This document shows positions 1-8,603 of a DNA stretch of 48,291 nucleotides, piece by piece. Source of the stretch: Gammaproteobacteria bacterium (GTDB lineage Bacteria; Pseudomonadota; Gammaproteobacteria; Pseudomonadales; Pseudomonadaceae); the NCBI GenBank assembly GCA_018816095.1, contig JAHIWP010000009.1, forward strand, positions 1 through 48,291, in the 5' to 3' direction. The translations under genes and the position numbers were made by a program. The first letter of the stretch is position 1. Every line of letters starts with the position of its first letter. The notes beneath the pieces are model-generated. The model searched no databases. It saw only the letters and a list, made by a program, of their open reading frames with translations, and was not told the DNA's origin.

Positions 1-128
1 ACCCTTGCCTTCAGCTAACACTTCCCCTTGCCGGGTGTGTAGAGGACTTTCACCTCCAAGTCGCCAGGCTCACCACCACAGTGAACCCGACAGCGCCAGT
101 CACGGCGCTACGCGCCATGCCTGGCGCA
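1..128. other. Non-coding left edge with hairpin, possible mobile-element tail
   Basis: No convincing gene is seen here. Positions 112-127 form a perfect inverted repeat (GCGCCA, 4-base loop TGCC, TGGCGC), and GGCGC/GCGCC pairing also occurs just upstream. The layout loosely resembles the non-coding tails found at the ends of some pseudomonad insertion elements, but no transposase or terminal repeat lies in the window. The assignment is a weak guess. Confidence 0.25.
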
Positions 129-132
129 CCAT

Positions 133-160
133 AAAAAAACCGGCCCTCTCGGGCCGGTCT
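133..160 (-). terminator. Rho-independent terminator of the DUF1302-DUF1329 operon
   Basis: Arms ACCGGCCC (139-146) and GGGCCGGT (151-158) enclose a TCTC loop. Read on the minus strand, a run of T follows the stem (the A-run at 133-139). It lies just downstream of the DUF1329 stop codon. Confidence 0.85.
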
Positions 161-181
161 TTTATGCCGCTTTACTCAGGT

Positions 182-1555
182 TTAGCGAACGCCCGCCTGG
201 CGAAGTGCTGCGGGGGTGTAATCGCTTTCCTTAGCTGGATAGTCGAACTCGTATGAGCTCTTCTCTTCGTTCTTCATACCCAGGGCTAGGTAACGACCGG
301 ACAGCAGGTCATACAGGGTCTCTACGCTGTACCACGGCACTTTCTTGTCGTAGTAGTACTGAGCATGGGCCTCTGCCACACGCCACAGAGTACCGCGACC
401 GTCGTAGTGGTCGATGGCAGCCGCTTGCCAGGTGTCTTCATCGATATAGAAGTCACGCTTGGCATAGATATGACGCTCGCCCGACTTCAGGGTAGCCGTC
501 ACATGCCATACACGGTGCAGCTCATAACGGGTCAGATCCTGATTAATATGGCCAGCTTTGATGATCTGGTCATACTTCAGATTTGGCGAGTCTAGGCGGT
601 AGCTGTTGTAAGGGATATAGATTTCCTTCTTACCTTCCAGCTTCCAGTCGTACCGGTCAGGCGCACCGTTGTACAAGTCGAAGTTGTCGGAGGTACGCAG
701 ACCATCGGCGGCGGTACCTGGACCGTCGTAGGAAACCTGTGGCGCACGACGTACACGACGCTGACCGGCGTTATACAGCCACGCCAAACGAGGTTCCTTC
801 ACCTGGTTGAGCGTTTCGTGTACCAGCAACACGTTACCGGCCAGACGCGACGGTGCCGTTACGCGTTGCTTAAAGTAGAACAGCACGTTGCTTGGCTTGC
901 TGGTATCGGCATCTTTCAGCGCCCCCCGGAAGGTGAACTCATCCTGGAAGTAAACCAAACTGTAGGAGCCATTGGCTTGCGGAGTCGCCTGAGTAACCAA
1001 GCGCTTCACGCTGCCACCACGGTAGCGAGTGATATGGTTCCAGATGGCTTCCAAACCATCCTTGGGGATTGGGAAAGGAAAGGCCTGATCGAAGTTCTCA
1101 AGACCGTTACCGCCCTCAACCATCTTGGTATTCACAGCGTTTTTCTTCACTGCATCCAAAACGAAATCCGGCATGGTGGCGGTACGATGAGTGGTAAATA
1201 CCGGCATTCTGTAGCTTTCTGGGTAACGCTTAAACATCGCCAGTTGGCCTGGAGTCAGTTTGTCTTTGTACTGATCCACGTTTTGCGCGGTGATAGTAAA
1301 CAGCGGCTGCTCATTCGGGAACGGATCCGCGAGAAAGCCGGCAGAGTCGACAATACCGGCGTTAACCGGCAAGCCACCAGTCCAGGCAGGAATCGAACCG
1401 TCAGCGTTGCCAGCCATTTCCGCACCAACAGGCGTCAGCGTAGTCCCCAGCTTGGCCGCTTCGTCTGGCGATACCGCCGCCATCACACTGCTAGCCAGTA
1501 GCGTGAGTGTCAACGCACCGGTTTTCAGCAGACTTTTTGTTGTTTTCATAGTCAT
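182..1555 (-). CDS. DUF1329 domain protein, secreted
   Basis: This 457-residue protein belongs to the DUF1329 family, whose members are predicted to have a LolA/LolB-like lipid-binding fold and usually sit beside a DUF1302 gene. A signal peptide is visible (basic start, TGALTLTLLASSVMA, cleavage after VMA), so the product should be periplasmic or outer-membrane associated. The start at 1555 is preferred because AGGA lies five bases upstream; a TTG at 1567 is in frame but has no better ribosome site. The gene follows the DUF1302 gene by 24 bases on the same strand, so they form an operon. In other genomes the pair is often found with RND/MMPL exporters, but none is adjacent here. A role in moving hydrophobic compounds or lipids across the envelope is inferred; no biochemical function can be read from the sequence. 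Confidence 0.9.
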   Translation of the reverse strand: MTMKTTKSLLKTGALTLTLLASSVMAAVSPDEAAKLGTTLTPVGAEMAGNADGSIPAWTGGLPVNAGIVDSAGFLADPFPNEQPLFTITAQNVDQYKDKLTPGQLAMFKRYPESYRMPVFTTHRTATMPDFVLDAVKKNAVNTKMVEGGNGLENFDQAFPFPIPKDGLEAIWNHITRYRGGSVKRLVTQATPQANGSYSLVYFQDEFTFRGALKDADTSKPSNVLFYFKQRVTAPSRLAGNVLLVHETLNQVKEPRLAWLYNAGQRRVRRAPQVSYDGPGTAADGLRTSDNFDLYNGAPDRYDWKLEGKKEIYIPYNSYRLDSPNLKYDQIIKAGHINQDLTRYELHRVWHVTATLKSGERHIYAKRDFYIDEDTWQAAAIDHYDGRGTLWRVAEAHAQYYYDKKVPWYSVETLYDLLSGRYLALGMKNEEKSSYEFDYPAKESDYTPAALRQAGVR

Positions 1556-1579
1556 AGTCGTCCTCAAAATCTCGCCCGC

Positions 1580-3526
1580 TTAGAAGTTCATACCGAAGCT
1601 AAGTGCTACGAAGTCGCGGTCATCAACAGTCGAATACTTGCCATCAAAGAAATTGGTGTAGGAAACGCTGGCGGTGTACGTATTCTGGTATTCAGCGTCC
1701 AGCCCCAGACTAATAGCTTTACGGCCTTCCTCGAAGTTACCGCCTGGACCAGGCGAGTATCCATCGACATCATGCGACCAAGCCACGCTTGGCTTAAGGT
1801 TTACACCAGCGAATGCATCTGGATAATCCCAAATAGCACGAGCGCGGTAACCCCAAGAGTCGGCAGTAGTAAAACCATCTTTATCACAGGACTTACCGAG
1901 CAAACTGCCGTTACTCTTACCGCCAGCAGTGCTGGCATTTACAGGACCACACAAAGCACCAGCGGTGCCAAAAATTGGATCACGGCCATAACGAATGTCA
2001 TCGCTGCTTTCCAAGCCGCCCACATGAGTCCAACCCAATTCACCTACCAAAGTCAGGCGCGAAGCGCCCATAACCTGGTCGATAAAGTGAGTGAATGTAG
2101 TCTGCAGCTGAGTAATTTCTTTACGCTTGTAGCCGTGAAGTAAGCCTTCAGAATTAGCCCCCAAAGGCGATACAGCACTATATGGTCTAGATACTCCTAA
2201 CGGCGTTGTAATAGCCAGATCTTTAAGGCCCGCGTAAAGCACATCAGTGGAATTTAATTGCACCGGAGCATTAGGGCGATAACTAATCTCACCACTCCAA
2301 GCAGTACCGGTGGGCAGCGTAGTAGAAAAGCTCATACCATACAGTTTGATATCTTCTGGGTACTCAATGAAATATTTACCCTGTCCGGCTAGGCCAACTG
2401 CCCCAGCATTAGCTGCAGCCTGCCCTGCAGCAGCAGCTGAAGCTCCTGCGCCAAGCGCTTGAGAAAACGTTCCACTGGCAAGTGCATTAGCCGCGGCTAA
2501 ACCTCGCGCAGTCGGCGCTACACCGCTGAAGATAGGAGCGCGGCTGTGATAGTTCATGAAATAGGCACCGAATTCGGTATCTAGCGGTTCGAACATGTAA
2601 CGGAAAGCCAAGCCCCACTGGCCGTCATCACGCGCATCTTTATCTCCAGCTCGACCAACTACTAGACCTTCACTTGTGCCACTGAGAGGAGTAGCGCCAA
2701 GCAAACTCAGCGTATTGTTAATGCGGGCCAACTGCGCAGCACTCGGCAGGCTTAGGACATTCAAATTCCGATCACACCCATCGGAAACCATATCCGCCTG
2801 CGAGAAGAACGTGCCGCAGTTATCAGTAACAGTCTGATCCCACTCTAATTGATAGAATGCCTCCATTGAGAGATTTTCAGTCAGACTTTGCGCAACATAG
2901 AACATATTAACCGGAATCAAACCTTCCTTGATTTCCGCGCCAGGACGGCGAAAAGCGGACACATCAACAGGGTTGATCGAGTTAATACCACCTTGGATAA
3001 ATGTACTTTCACCCCAGCTAACTACTTGTTTACCAAGACGTACTGAACCTGGCTGATCGCCAACAGCATAGTTGTGATAAACGAAAGCATCGAGAATTTG
3101 TGCGCCAGACGATTGAGCGCCTTCTTTGCGATTGCTATCGCTAATATCTTTGAACTGACGACCTTCATCTTTAAGCTCAAAGTCATACCAATACTTACCG
3201 CGCACAAATACACCGGTATCACCGTACTTCAGCTCAAGGTCATGGATGCCTTTGAAGATTTTAGAGAAAGTTTCACCACGTTTGAAGTTTAGATGACCAT
3301 CATCGGATGTCTGCGACAGGCCGCGACCACCGTTGTTGACACCAATCAAATCTTTATTGGCTTTTGCAGTAGACCAGCTCGCGCCAACCGACAACGATGA
3401 GTCGAACTGACCTTCGATTTCACCAATATTAAAAGTAACGCCGAATGCAGGTGCGGCGAGGGTGGATGCGAGGCTGACGGCCAGTGGCAGTCTTGCCAGG
3501 CGCCAGATTTGTTTTGTTTTTGTCAT
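1580..3526 (-). CDS. DUF1302 domain outer-membrane protein
   Basis: The 648-residue product has a signal peptide ending near residue 29 (LASTLAAPAFG) and then a long run of alternating aromatic and polar segments ending in ALSFGMNF. A terminal Phe is typical of outer-membrane beta-barrels, and this matches the DUF1302 family. Two Cys pairs (DNCG with DGCD, and LCGP with KSCD) probably close extracellular loops. An Ala/Gly-rich stretch at roughly residues 345-380 looks like a low-complexity loop. GGAG is placed correctly before the ATG at 3526. The DUF1329 gene follows directly. A PsrA-type palindrome lies 178 bases upstream, which suggests control by fatty acids. The gene uses more A/T-rich codons than its neighbours, especially around 1900-3400. 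It is probably a porin-like route for hydrophobic substrates, but this is inference. Confidence 0.9.
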   Translation of the reverse strand: MTKTKQIWRLARLPLAVSLASTLAAPAFGVTFNIGEIEGQFDSSLSVGASWSTAKANKDLIGVNNGGRGLSQTSDDGHLNFKRGETFSKIFKGIHDLELKYGDTGVFVRGKYWYDFELKDEGRQFKDISDSNRKEGAQSSGAQILDAFVYHNYAVGDQPGSVRLGKQVVSWGESTFIQGGINSINPVDVSAFRRPGAEIKEGLIPVNMFYVAQSLTENLSMEAFYQLEWDQTVTDNCGTFFSQADMVSDGCDRNLNVLSLPSAAQLARINNTLSLLGATPLSGTSEGLVVGRAGDKDARDDGQWGLAFRYMFEPLDTEFGAYFMNYHSRAPIFSGVAPTARGLAAANALASGTFSQALGAGASAAAAGQAAANAGAVGLAGQGKYFIEYPEDIKLYGMSFSTTLPTGTAWSGEISYRPNAPVQLNSTDVLYAGLKDLAITTPLGVSRPYSAVSPLGANSEGLLHGYKRKEITQLQTTFTHFIDQVMGASRLTLVGELGWTHVGGLESSDDIRYGRDPIFGTAGALCGPVNASTAGGKSNGSLLGKSCDKDGFTTADSWGYRARAIWDYPDAFAGVNLKPSVAWSHDVDGYSPGPGGNFEEGRKAISLGLDAEYQNTYTASVSYTNFFDGKYSTVDDRDFVALSFGMNF

Positions 3527-3898
3527 CGACGCTACTCCATGTGTTTTTTTGTTATGGATGGTGCGGACTATAGCCAGCGGGTACTGATGCTTGATCCCTC
3601 GAAAGAGTGATTTTTAGCTCCCAGGCACTCTGGCTCGCTGGTTTCAGCATGCTCACTGCGACCGACAGAGCCAAGAATGGTTTGAAGGGAGCAATTAGCA
3701 AGCCAAACGCTTGTTTGACTGCTCAGTCACTAAAATCAATCTCGCCTGCAGTCACCCGTACAGCGCACAACGCCACACAAGAAACTCTAAAAGCCGTCTC
3801 AATAACCAACTTAAGCGCTTGATTTACATGATCTAAATGACACTTAAAAGCAGCCGTTTAACGGACGCCGCCCAAAGCTGCGCCCGTTACAAAAGTGC
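3527..3898. other. Intergenic region upstream of the DUF1302 operon
   Basis: This 372-base gap separates two minus-strand units. It carries the upstream region of the DUF1302 gene, including the PsrA-like box at 3704-3717. Near 3850-3895 a GC-rich stem can form in the minus-strand transcript (AACGGGCGC pairing with GCGTCCGTT, one G-U pair), perhaps ending the acyl-CoA ligase transcript, but no adjacent U-run was seen. The short open frames here look non-coding. Confidence 0.6.
3704..3717 (-). promoter_or_regulatory. Candidate PsrA operator
   Basis: CAAAC-GCTT-GTTTG is a perfect inverted repeat that fits the published PsrA consensus (G/C)AAAC-N2-4-GTTT(G/C). PsrA is the TetR-family repressor of beta-oxidation genes in Pseudomonas and is relieved by long-chain acyl signals. 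The site lies upstream of the DUF1302-DUF1329 operon, next to an acyl-CoA ligase gene. The match is seen directly; regulation is inferred. Confidence 0.55.
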
Positions 3899-5581
3899 TT
3901 AAACCGTTGAGAGAAATGGACTACCGGCGGCCTGCCACTGAACGATATCCAGACGAATACGTTTCTTGTCGAGCTTACCGACACTGGTCTTGGGAACTTC
4001 GGTAACAAGAGCAATTTGCGACGGTATCGCCCACTTGTTGATGCTGCCTTGATCAACAAACGGCTTGAGGTGTTCCTTCAGCCCCTTGGCATCCAGGCTC
4101 TGCCCCTCACGTAACACCAATAGAGCAAACGGCCGCTCGCCCCACTGCGGGTCTACCACACCCACCACAGCCACTTCACGCACTGCCGGGTGACGGCTGA
4201 TCAGGTCTTCCAGTGCCAGGGAGGAGATCCACTCGCCGCCAGTCTTGATCACATCCTTAATGCGGTCGCGGATATCGATAAAACCGAAATCGTCGATGGT
4301 GGCCACGTCGCCGGTGTGCAGCCAGCCGTGCTCCCACAGTTCAGCGCCCTTCTCCGGCTCGCGGAAGTAGCCCTGAGTCAGCCACGGGGCACGCAGCACC
4401 AGTTCACCCTGGCTTTCGCCGTCGGCCGGTAACAGGGTGCCATCGGCGGACATAATGGCGGCTTCTACCAGCGGTACTGGCACGCCGGCTTTGATTCGGT
4501 AAGTGGTGCGTTCGTCCTCGCTGCCGGCCATCAACTCATCATTGATATGTGCGCAGGAAATCAGCGGGCAGGTTTCGGACATGCCGTAAGCAGCCGTCAG
4601 CTGAATGCCGCGCGCCTTGGCCGCGTCGTAGAGCGAGCGGTTGAGGGCGCTGCCGCCGATGATCATTTTCAACCCGCCGAAATCATGATCCTGAGCGATC
4701 GGGGCATTCATCACCATTTGCAGAATGGTCGGCACACAGTGAGAGAAGGTGACCTTTTCCTGCTTGATCAGCTGGCACAGCATGTCCGGCTCATAACGAC
4801 CGGGATAGACCTGTTTAACCCCCAGCATGGTGGCGACATAAGGGATGCCCCAGGCGTGTACGTGGAACATCGGGGTAATCGGCATGTACACATCGTTGGT
4901 GCCCAGCAGGCGAATGCTGTCCAGGCTACCCAGCACACTGGCCTCTGCCAGGGTGTGCAGCACCAACTGACGATGGCTGAAGTAGACGCCTTTGGGGTTA
5001 CCGGTGGTGCCGGTGGTGTAGAAAGTGGTGGCGATTGAGTTTTCGTCGAAATCTTGGAAGTCGTAGCGGGGGCTGGCCGCGGCCAGCAGGTTTTCGTATT
5101 CGCCCACTAGGCCGCCCATGTCTGCGGACTTTTCCACTGCATCGGTAAGCAGAATGGTTTTCTGCACCGTGGTCAGCTGGCTTTCAATACCTTTGTAGAG
5201 CGGTACGAACTCGCTGTTGACTAGTACGAACTTATCCTCGGCATGGTTCATTGTGTACAAAATCTGATCGGCCGAGAGGCGGATATTGATGGTGTGCAGC
5301 ACTGCACCGATCATCGGGATGGCAAACATGCATTCCAGGTAGCGGTGGCTGTCCCAGTCCATCACCGCCACGGTATCACCGGCCTTGACCCCCGCCTCAG
5401 TCAGCACGTTGGCCAGTCGGGCAATCCGCTCATTGAGGGTGGCGTAGCCGTAGCGCATCTGGTCGCGGTAAACGATTTCACGACTTTTCTCATAACGGAT
5501 GCCGGACAACAGCAGGCGCTTGATCAACAGAGGGGCTTGATGAGCATTCGCGGCGGCGGGAATCAAACGGGTCTGCAGCAT
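3899..5581 (-). CDS. Medium/long-chain fatty acyl-CoA ligase
   Basis: This is a 560-residue ANL-superfamily enzyme that adenylates a fatty acid and transfers it to CoA in the cytoplasm, the first step of beta-oxidation. Visible motifs in order are the ATP-binding loop [12 protein letters not shown], the A5-type motif AYGMSET, the core TGDVATID, the hinge [16 protein letters not shown], and the C-terminal [11 protein letters not shown] with the catalytic Lys. The length and the GEWISS form fit the AlkK/FadK-like medium-chain group, but chain length cannot be settled from sequence. The ATG at 5581 has AAGG upstream. The gene is divergent from a thiolase gene and lies downstream of the DUF1302/DUF1329 region, which supports a fatty-acid or hydrocarbon catabolism role. 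Confidence 0.9.
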   Translation of the reverse strand: MLQTRLIPAAANAHQAPLLIKRLLLSGIRYEKSREIVYRDQMRYGYATLNERIARLANVLTEAGVKAGDTVAVMDWDSHRYLECMFAIPMIGAVLHTINIRLSADQILYTMNHAEDKFVLVNSEFVPLYKGIESQLTTVQKTILLTDAVEKSADMGGLVGEYENLLAAASPRYDFQDFDENSIATTFYTTGTTGNPKGVYFSHRQLVLHTLAEASVLGSLDSIRLLGTNDVYMPITPMFHVHAWGIPYVATMLGVKQVYPGRYEPDMLCQLIKQEKVTFSHCVPTILQMVMNAPIAQDHDFGGLKMIIGGSALNRSLYDAAKARGIQLTAAYGMSETCPLISCAHINDELMAGSEDERTTYRIKAGVPVPLVEAAIMSADGTLLPADGESQGELVLRAPWLTQGYFREPEKGAELWEHGWLHTGDVATIDDFGFIDIRDRIKDVIKTGGEWISSLALEDLISRHPAVREVAVVGVVDPQWGERPFALLVLREGQSLDAKGLKEHLKPFVDQGSINKWAIPSQIALVTEVPKTSVGKLDKKRIRLDIVQWQAAGSPFLSTV

Positions 5582-5649
5582 GGCGGTACCTTAATTCACG
5601 AGTTTTATCAGTGAAGCCAATTTAGAGCCCTCGGCGGTCGCCCAAATCA

Positions 5650-5684
5650 GCCCAAAGAATGATTTTCCGCATGACTCTTTGGGC
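5650..5684. promoter_or_regulatory. Inverted repeat in the divergent ligase/thiolase promoter region
   Basis: Arms GCCCAAAGA (5650-5658) and TCTTTGGGC (5676-5684) are perfect complements with a 17-base spacer. A short T-run follows on the plus strand. The repeat sits between the divergent acyl-CoA ligase and thiolase genes. It could be a shared operator or a hairpin in a leader; the sequence alone does not decide. Confidence 0.35.
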
Positions 5685-5753
5685 ATTTTTAGTCACGCAG
5701 TAGAATCAATGGCTCGCCATTGCGTTCATTTACCTCATATAGGGAGTTTTCCG

Positions 5754-6929
5754 ATGTCCGATATTGTCATTGTCAGCGGCGCACGTACGCCGATGGGTGG
5801 TTTTCAAGGCAGCCTGTCGAGCGTTGCGGCGGTAGACCTGGGCGCAGCGGCTATTCGCGCCGCGGTTGAGCGCGCTGGCATTGCCCCGGCCGACGTACAG
5901 GAAGTGATCATGGGCTGCGTGCTGCCTGCTGGCCTGAAGCAAGGCCCGGCGCGCCAGGCGTCATTGAATGCTGGCCTGCCGGCCGCCACTGGCTGCACCA
6001 CCATCAATAAACTCTGTGGTTCGGGCATGAAAGCGGTGATGCAGGCCTTTGATGCGCTCAAGGCTGGGAGCAATGAGGTGATGATCGCCGGCGGCATGGA
6101 AAGCATGTCCAACGCGCCCTACCTCATGACCAAAGCCCGCGCGGGCCTGCGCATGGGCCATGGCGAGATCAAAGACCACATGTTCCTCGACGGCCTAGAA
6201 GATGCTCGCACGGGCCGTCTGATGGGTTCTTTCGCCCAGGAAACCGCCGACCAGTACGGCATCACCCGCGAGGAAATGGACGCCTATGCCATTGAGTCGC
6301 TCAAACGCGCCCAAGCTGCCATCGCTAGCGGCGCGCTGGATGGGGAAATCGTCCCGATCACCGTCAGCGGCCGCAAGGGCGATGTACTGGTCAAAGACGA
6401 TGAGCAGCCGTTGAACGCCAACCTGGAGAAGATCCCTGGCCTCAAGCCGGCCTTCCGCAAAGACGGCACAATCACCGCAGCCAACGCCAGTTCGATCTCC
6501 GACGGCGCTTCCGCCCTGCTGCTGATGACCGCCGACGAAGCCGCCAAGCGTGGCCTCAAGCCCTTGGCGAAAATCGTCGCGCACGCGACCCAGAGCCAGG
6601 ACCCGAGCGAGTTCACCATCGCGCCGATTGGCTCGATCACGACCCTGCTGAAGAAAACCGGCTGGAACAAGGCCGAGGTCGACCTGTTCGAAATCAACGA
6701 AGCCTTTGCCATGGTCACCATGCTGGCCATGCGTGAACACGGCCTGGATCACGCCAAGGTCAACATCTACGGCGGCGCCTGCGCCCAGGGTCACCCAGTC
6801 GGCTCCACCGGTTCGCGGATCATCCTGACCCTGATCAATGCGCTGAAAAACACCGGCGGCAAGCGCGGCATCGCCTCGCTGTGCATCGGCGGTGGTGAAG
6901 CGACGGCCGTGGCAGTCGAGCTGATTTAA
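5754..6929 (+). CDS. atoB: Acetyl-CoA C-acetyltransferase (thiolase II)
   Basis: The 391-residue product is a biosynthetic/degradative thiolase that interconverts two acetyl-CoA with acetoacetyl-CoA and CoA. The nucleophilic Cys88 lies in NKLCGSGMKAV, followed by NEAFA, the His motif GGACAQGHPVGSTGSR, and the C-terminal base Cys in CIGGGEA. The start at 5754 (MSDIVIVSGARTP) is chosen because AGGGAG lies ahead and the alignment with thiolases begins there; an upstream in-frame ATG at 5679 would add an unrelated leader. The gene is divergent from the acyl-CoA ligase. Substrate range beyond C4 is not certain, so atoB or phaA-like use are both possible. Confidence 0.9.
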   Translation: MSDIVIVSGARTPMGGFQGSLSSVAAVDLGAAAIRAAVERAGIAPADVQEVIMGCVLPAGLKQGPARQASLNAGLPAATGCTTINKLCGSGMKAVMQAFDALKAGSNEVMIAGGMESMSNAPYLMTKARAGLRMGHGEIKDHMFLDGLEDARTGRLMGSFAQETADQYGITREEMDAYAIESLKRAQAAIASGALDGEIVPITVSGRKGDVLVKDDEQPLNANLEKIPGLKPAFRKDGTITAANASSISDGASALLLMTADEAAKRGLKPLAKIVAHATQSQDPSEFTIAPIGSITTLLKKTGWNKAEVDLFEINEAFAMVTMLAMREHGLDHAKVNIYGGACAQGHPVGSTGSRIILTLINALKNTGGKRGIASLCIGGGEATAVAVELI

Positions 6930-6946
6930 GGCAATACAGCCTGCAA

Positions 6947-6983
6947 CAGAGTGGCGCGCGCCCTTGCGTGCGCCGCCGCTCTG
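6947..6983. terminator. GC-rich hairpin between convergent thiolase and PLD genes
   Basis: CAGAG (6947-6951) pairs with CTCTG (6979-6983), and the inner GGCG/CGCC and GCGC elements extend the stem. It lies between convergent stop codons and may end both transcripts. There is no clear U-run, so the call is weak. Confidence 0.35.
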
Positions 6984-6997
6984 GGTAGCAGCCCGAT

Positions 6998-8155
6998 TCA
7001 GCGACGACGATTCAACAGCTTGAACATCAGCTGATCCAGAATGCCCCAAATTTTCTGCTGCATGCGGATGTACCAAGGCCTAGCCAGCCAGGCTTTGCCA
7101 TCAATCAACTGGCTGTCGGCAAAGTCTCGCTCAAAGCATGCCGCCACGCTGGCGGTAAACGAAGGGTCGAGCGCCTCAAGGTTGGCATCCAGGTTAAACC
7201 GCAGGTTCCAGTGGTCGAAATTGCACGAGCCAATGCTCACCCAGTCGTCCACCAGCACCATCTTCAGGTGCAGAAAGCGCGGCTGGTATTCGAATATCTG
7301 CACACCGGCCTTGAGCAAACTGGCGTAATAGCGCTGCCCGGCAAACCGGATGGGCGGATGATCCGTATTGTTACCGGCCAGCAGCAGGCGTACATCAACA
7401 CCCCGCGCCGCCGCTTGGCGCAGCACCCGGCGTACCCGCCACGTAGGGAGGAAATAAGGTGTAGCCAGCCAGATACGCCGCTTGGAGCTGCGCATCATGC
7501 GCACCAGCGAAAACAGAATGTCGCGATGTTGCACCGCATCGGCAAACGCGACACGGCCCAAGCCATCGCCCACAGCGGGTATTGCCAACAAGGTTTTCAC
7601 GCGCAGTGGCAAGCGCGGTCGCCAGACGATCCAGCTTTGATCCACCCGCCACTGGCGTTCAAACAGCTGCAACCAGTCGGCTACCAAAGGGCCGCTGATC
7701 TCCACCATCACCTCATGCCAGCGGCTCTCGTCCTCACCTGGCAGCCAGAAGGCATCTGTGGCACCGGTGCCGCCGACAAAAGCGAACTGCTCATCGACCA
7801 CCAACACTTTGCGGTGGTCACGATGAAAATTACGCACGCCATGTCGCCAGCGCACCGGGTTGTACCACTGCACCTGGATACCCGCGGCACCCAAGCGCTG
7901 ACGGTCTGCCAGCAGCAAGCCTTGCCCGCCGTAGCCGTCAAACAGACAGCGCACCGTGACACCGCGCAGCGCCGCAGCACACAAGGCATCCAGTAACGCC
8001 GTGGCGCAGGCGCCGCTTTCCAGCAGATACAACTCCAACTCAACATGGTGCTGAGCCGCATTAATACGTTTGAGCATTTGCGCGAAAAAACACGGCCCAT
8101 CGACCAGCAGGCTTACCGCATTGCCGCGCCGCCAAGGGAATACGCTATAGGCCAT
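6998..8155 (-). CDS. Cardiolipin synthase-like phospholipase D protein
   Basis: The product (385 residues) has two PLD motifs: HRKVLVVDEQFAFVGG in the first half and HLKMVLVDDWVSIGSCNFD near the C-terminus. Each keeps the H-x-K-x4-D residues. The opening WRRGNAVSLLVDG and the length fit ClsB-type cardiolipin synthases, which join phospholipid head groups at the inner membrane. There is no N-terminal transmembrane pair as in ClsA. The ATG at 8155 is used; a GTG at 8167 is also in frame. It lies downstream of the serine hydrolase and small membrane protein genes on the same strand, about 110 bases after the latter. Confidence 0.85.
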   Translation of the reverse strand: MAYSVFPWRRGNAVSLLVDGPCFFAQMLKRINAAQHHVELELYLLESGACATALLDALCAAALRGVTVRCLFDGYGGQGLLLADRQRLGAAGIQVQWYNPVRWRHGVRNFHRDHRKVLVVDEQFAFVGGTGATDAFWLPGEDESRWHEVMVEISGPLVADWLQLFERQWRVDQSWIVWRPRLPLRVKTLLAIPAVGDGLGRVAFADAVQHRDILFSLVRMMRSSKRRIWLATPYFLPTWRVRRVLRQAAARGVDVRLLLAGNNTDHPPIRFAGQRYYASLLKAGVQIFEYQPRFLHLKMVLVDDWVSIGSCNFDHWNLRFNLDANLEALDPSFTASVAACFERDFADSQLIDGKAWLARPWYIRMQQKIWGILDQLMFKLLNRRR

Positions 8156-8264
8156 GGGGCCCCACACAACACTGGGTTTCAGGCATGACAGTTCACGGAC
8201 AGCAATGAAGAGGCCACCATAGCTGCCCTGCCCGGCAATGCAAGTCTGCGCAATGGCGTTGGCC

Positions 8265-8603
8265 TCAAGGCTTGGGTAACGCAGCTGGTTCAGGCAGTAA
8301 CTGACAACCCTGGCGCAGGCTCAGCCACTGCGCACTGTGCGTACGGCCCAGACCGCGAGCCGTGACACGTTTATGCGCTGCATCATCCCAAAAGCCTGAC
8401 AACGGCACATACTGCGCCACGTAAGCCTCGCAATAATCCGCCGGATTGTTGGCCACGTAGCGGCATGAGCAATACTCCTTGGCTGAGTACGCGCCGATGA
8501 TGTCGGGGAAGGCTTGCATATGGGTGCGGTTTTGCCAGATCAAGGCGGCGAGCAACAACACAATCAGCAACAACACTGTACTGAACGGGCGGCGACGGAT
8601 CAT
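8265..8603 (-). CDS. Small membrane-anchored Cys-containing protein, function unknown
   Basis: The 112-residue product starts with a basic segment and one transmembrane helix (about residues 8-24, STVLLLIVLLLAALIW). The remainder is probably periplasmic and holds four Cys (CSC, DYC, GC). The start codon overlaps the stop of the upstream serine hydrolase by four bases, so translation is coupled. I do not recognise the family. The coupling suggests it acts with the hydrolase, for example as a partner or inhibitor, but that is inference. Confidence 0.75.
   Translation of the reverse strand: MIRRRPFSTVLLLIVLLLAALIWQNRTHMQAFPDIIGAYSAKEYCSCRYVANNPADYCEAYVAQYVPLSGFWDDAAHKRVTARGLGRTHSAQWLSLRQGCQLLPEPAALPKP

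Noticed and set aside
1-128. Confident assignment of the left edge to an insertion sequence
   Set aside because: Only a hairpin and a loose resemblance are seen; no transposase, terminal repeat or target duplication is inside the window.
6195-7076. Long minus-strand open frame of 293 codons opposite the thiolase gene
   Set aside because: It has no family motif and mirrors the GC-rich third positions of the real thiolase gene, which explains the lack of stops.
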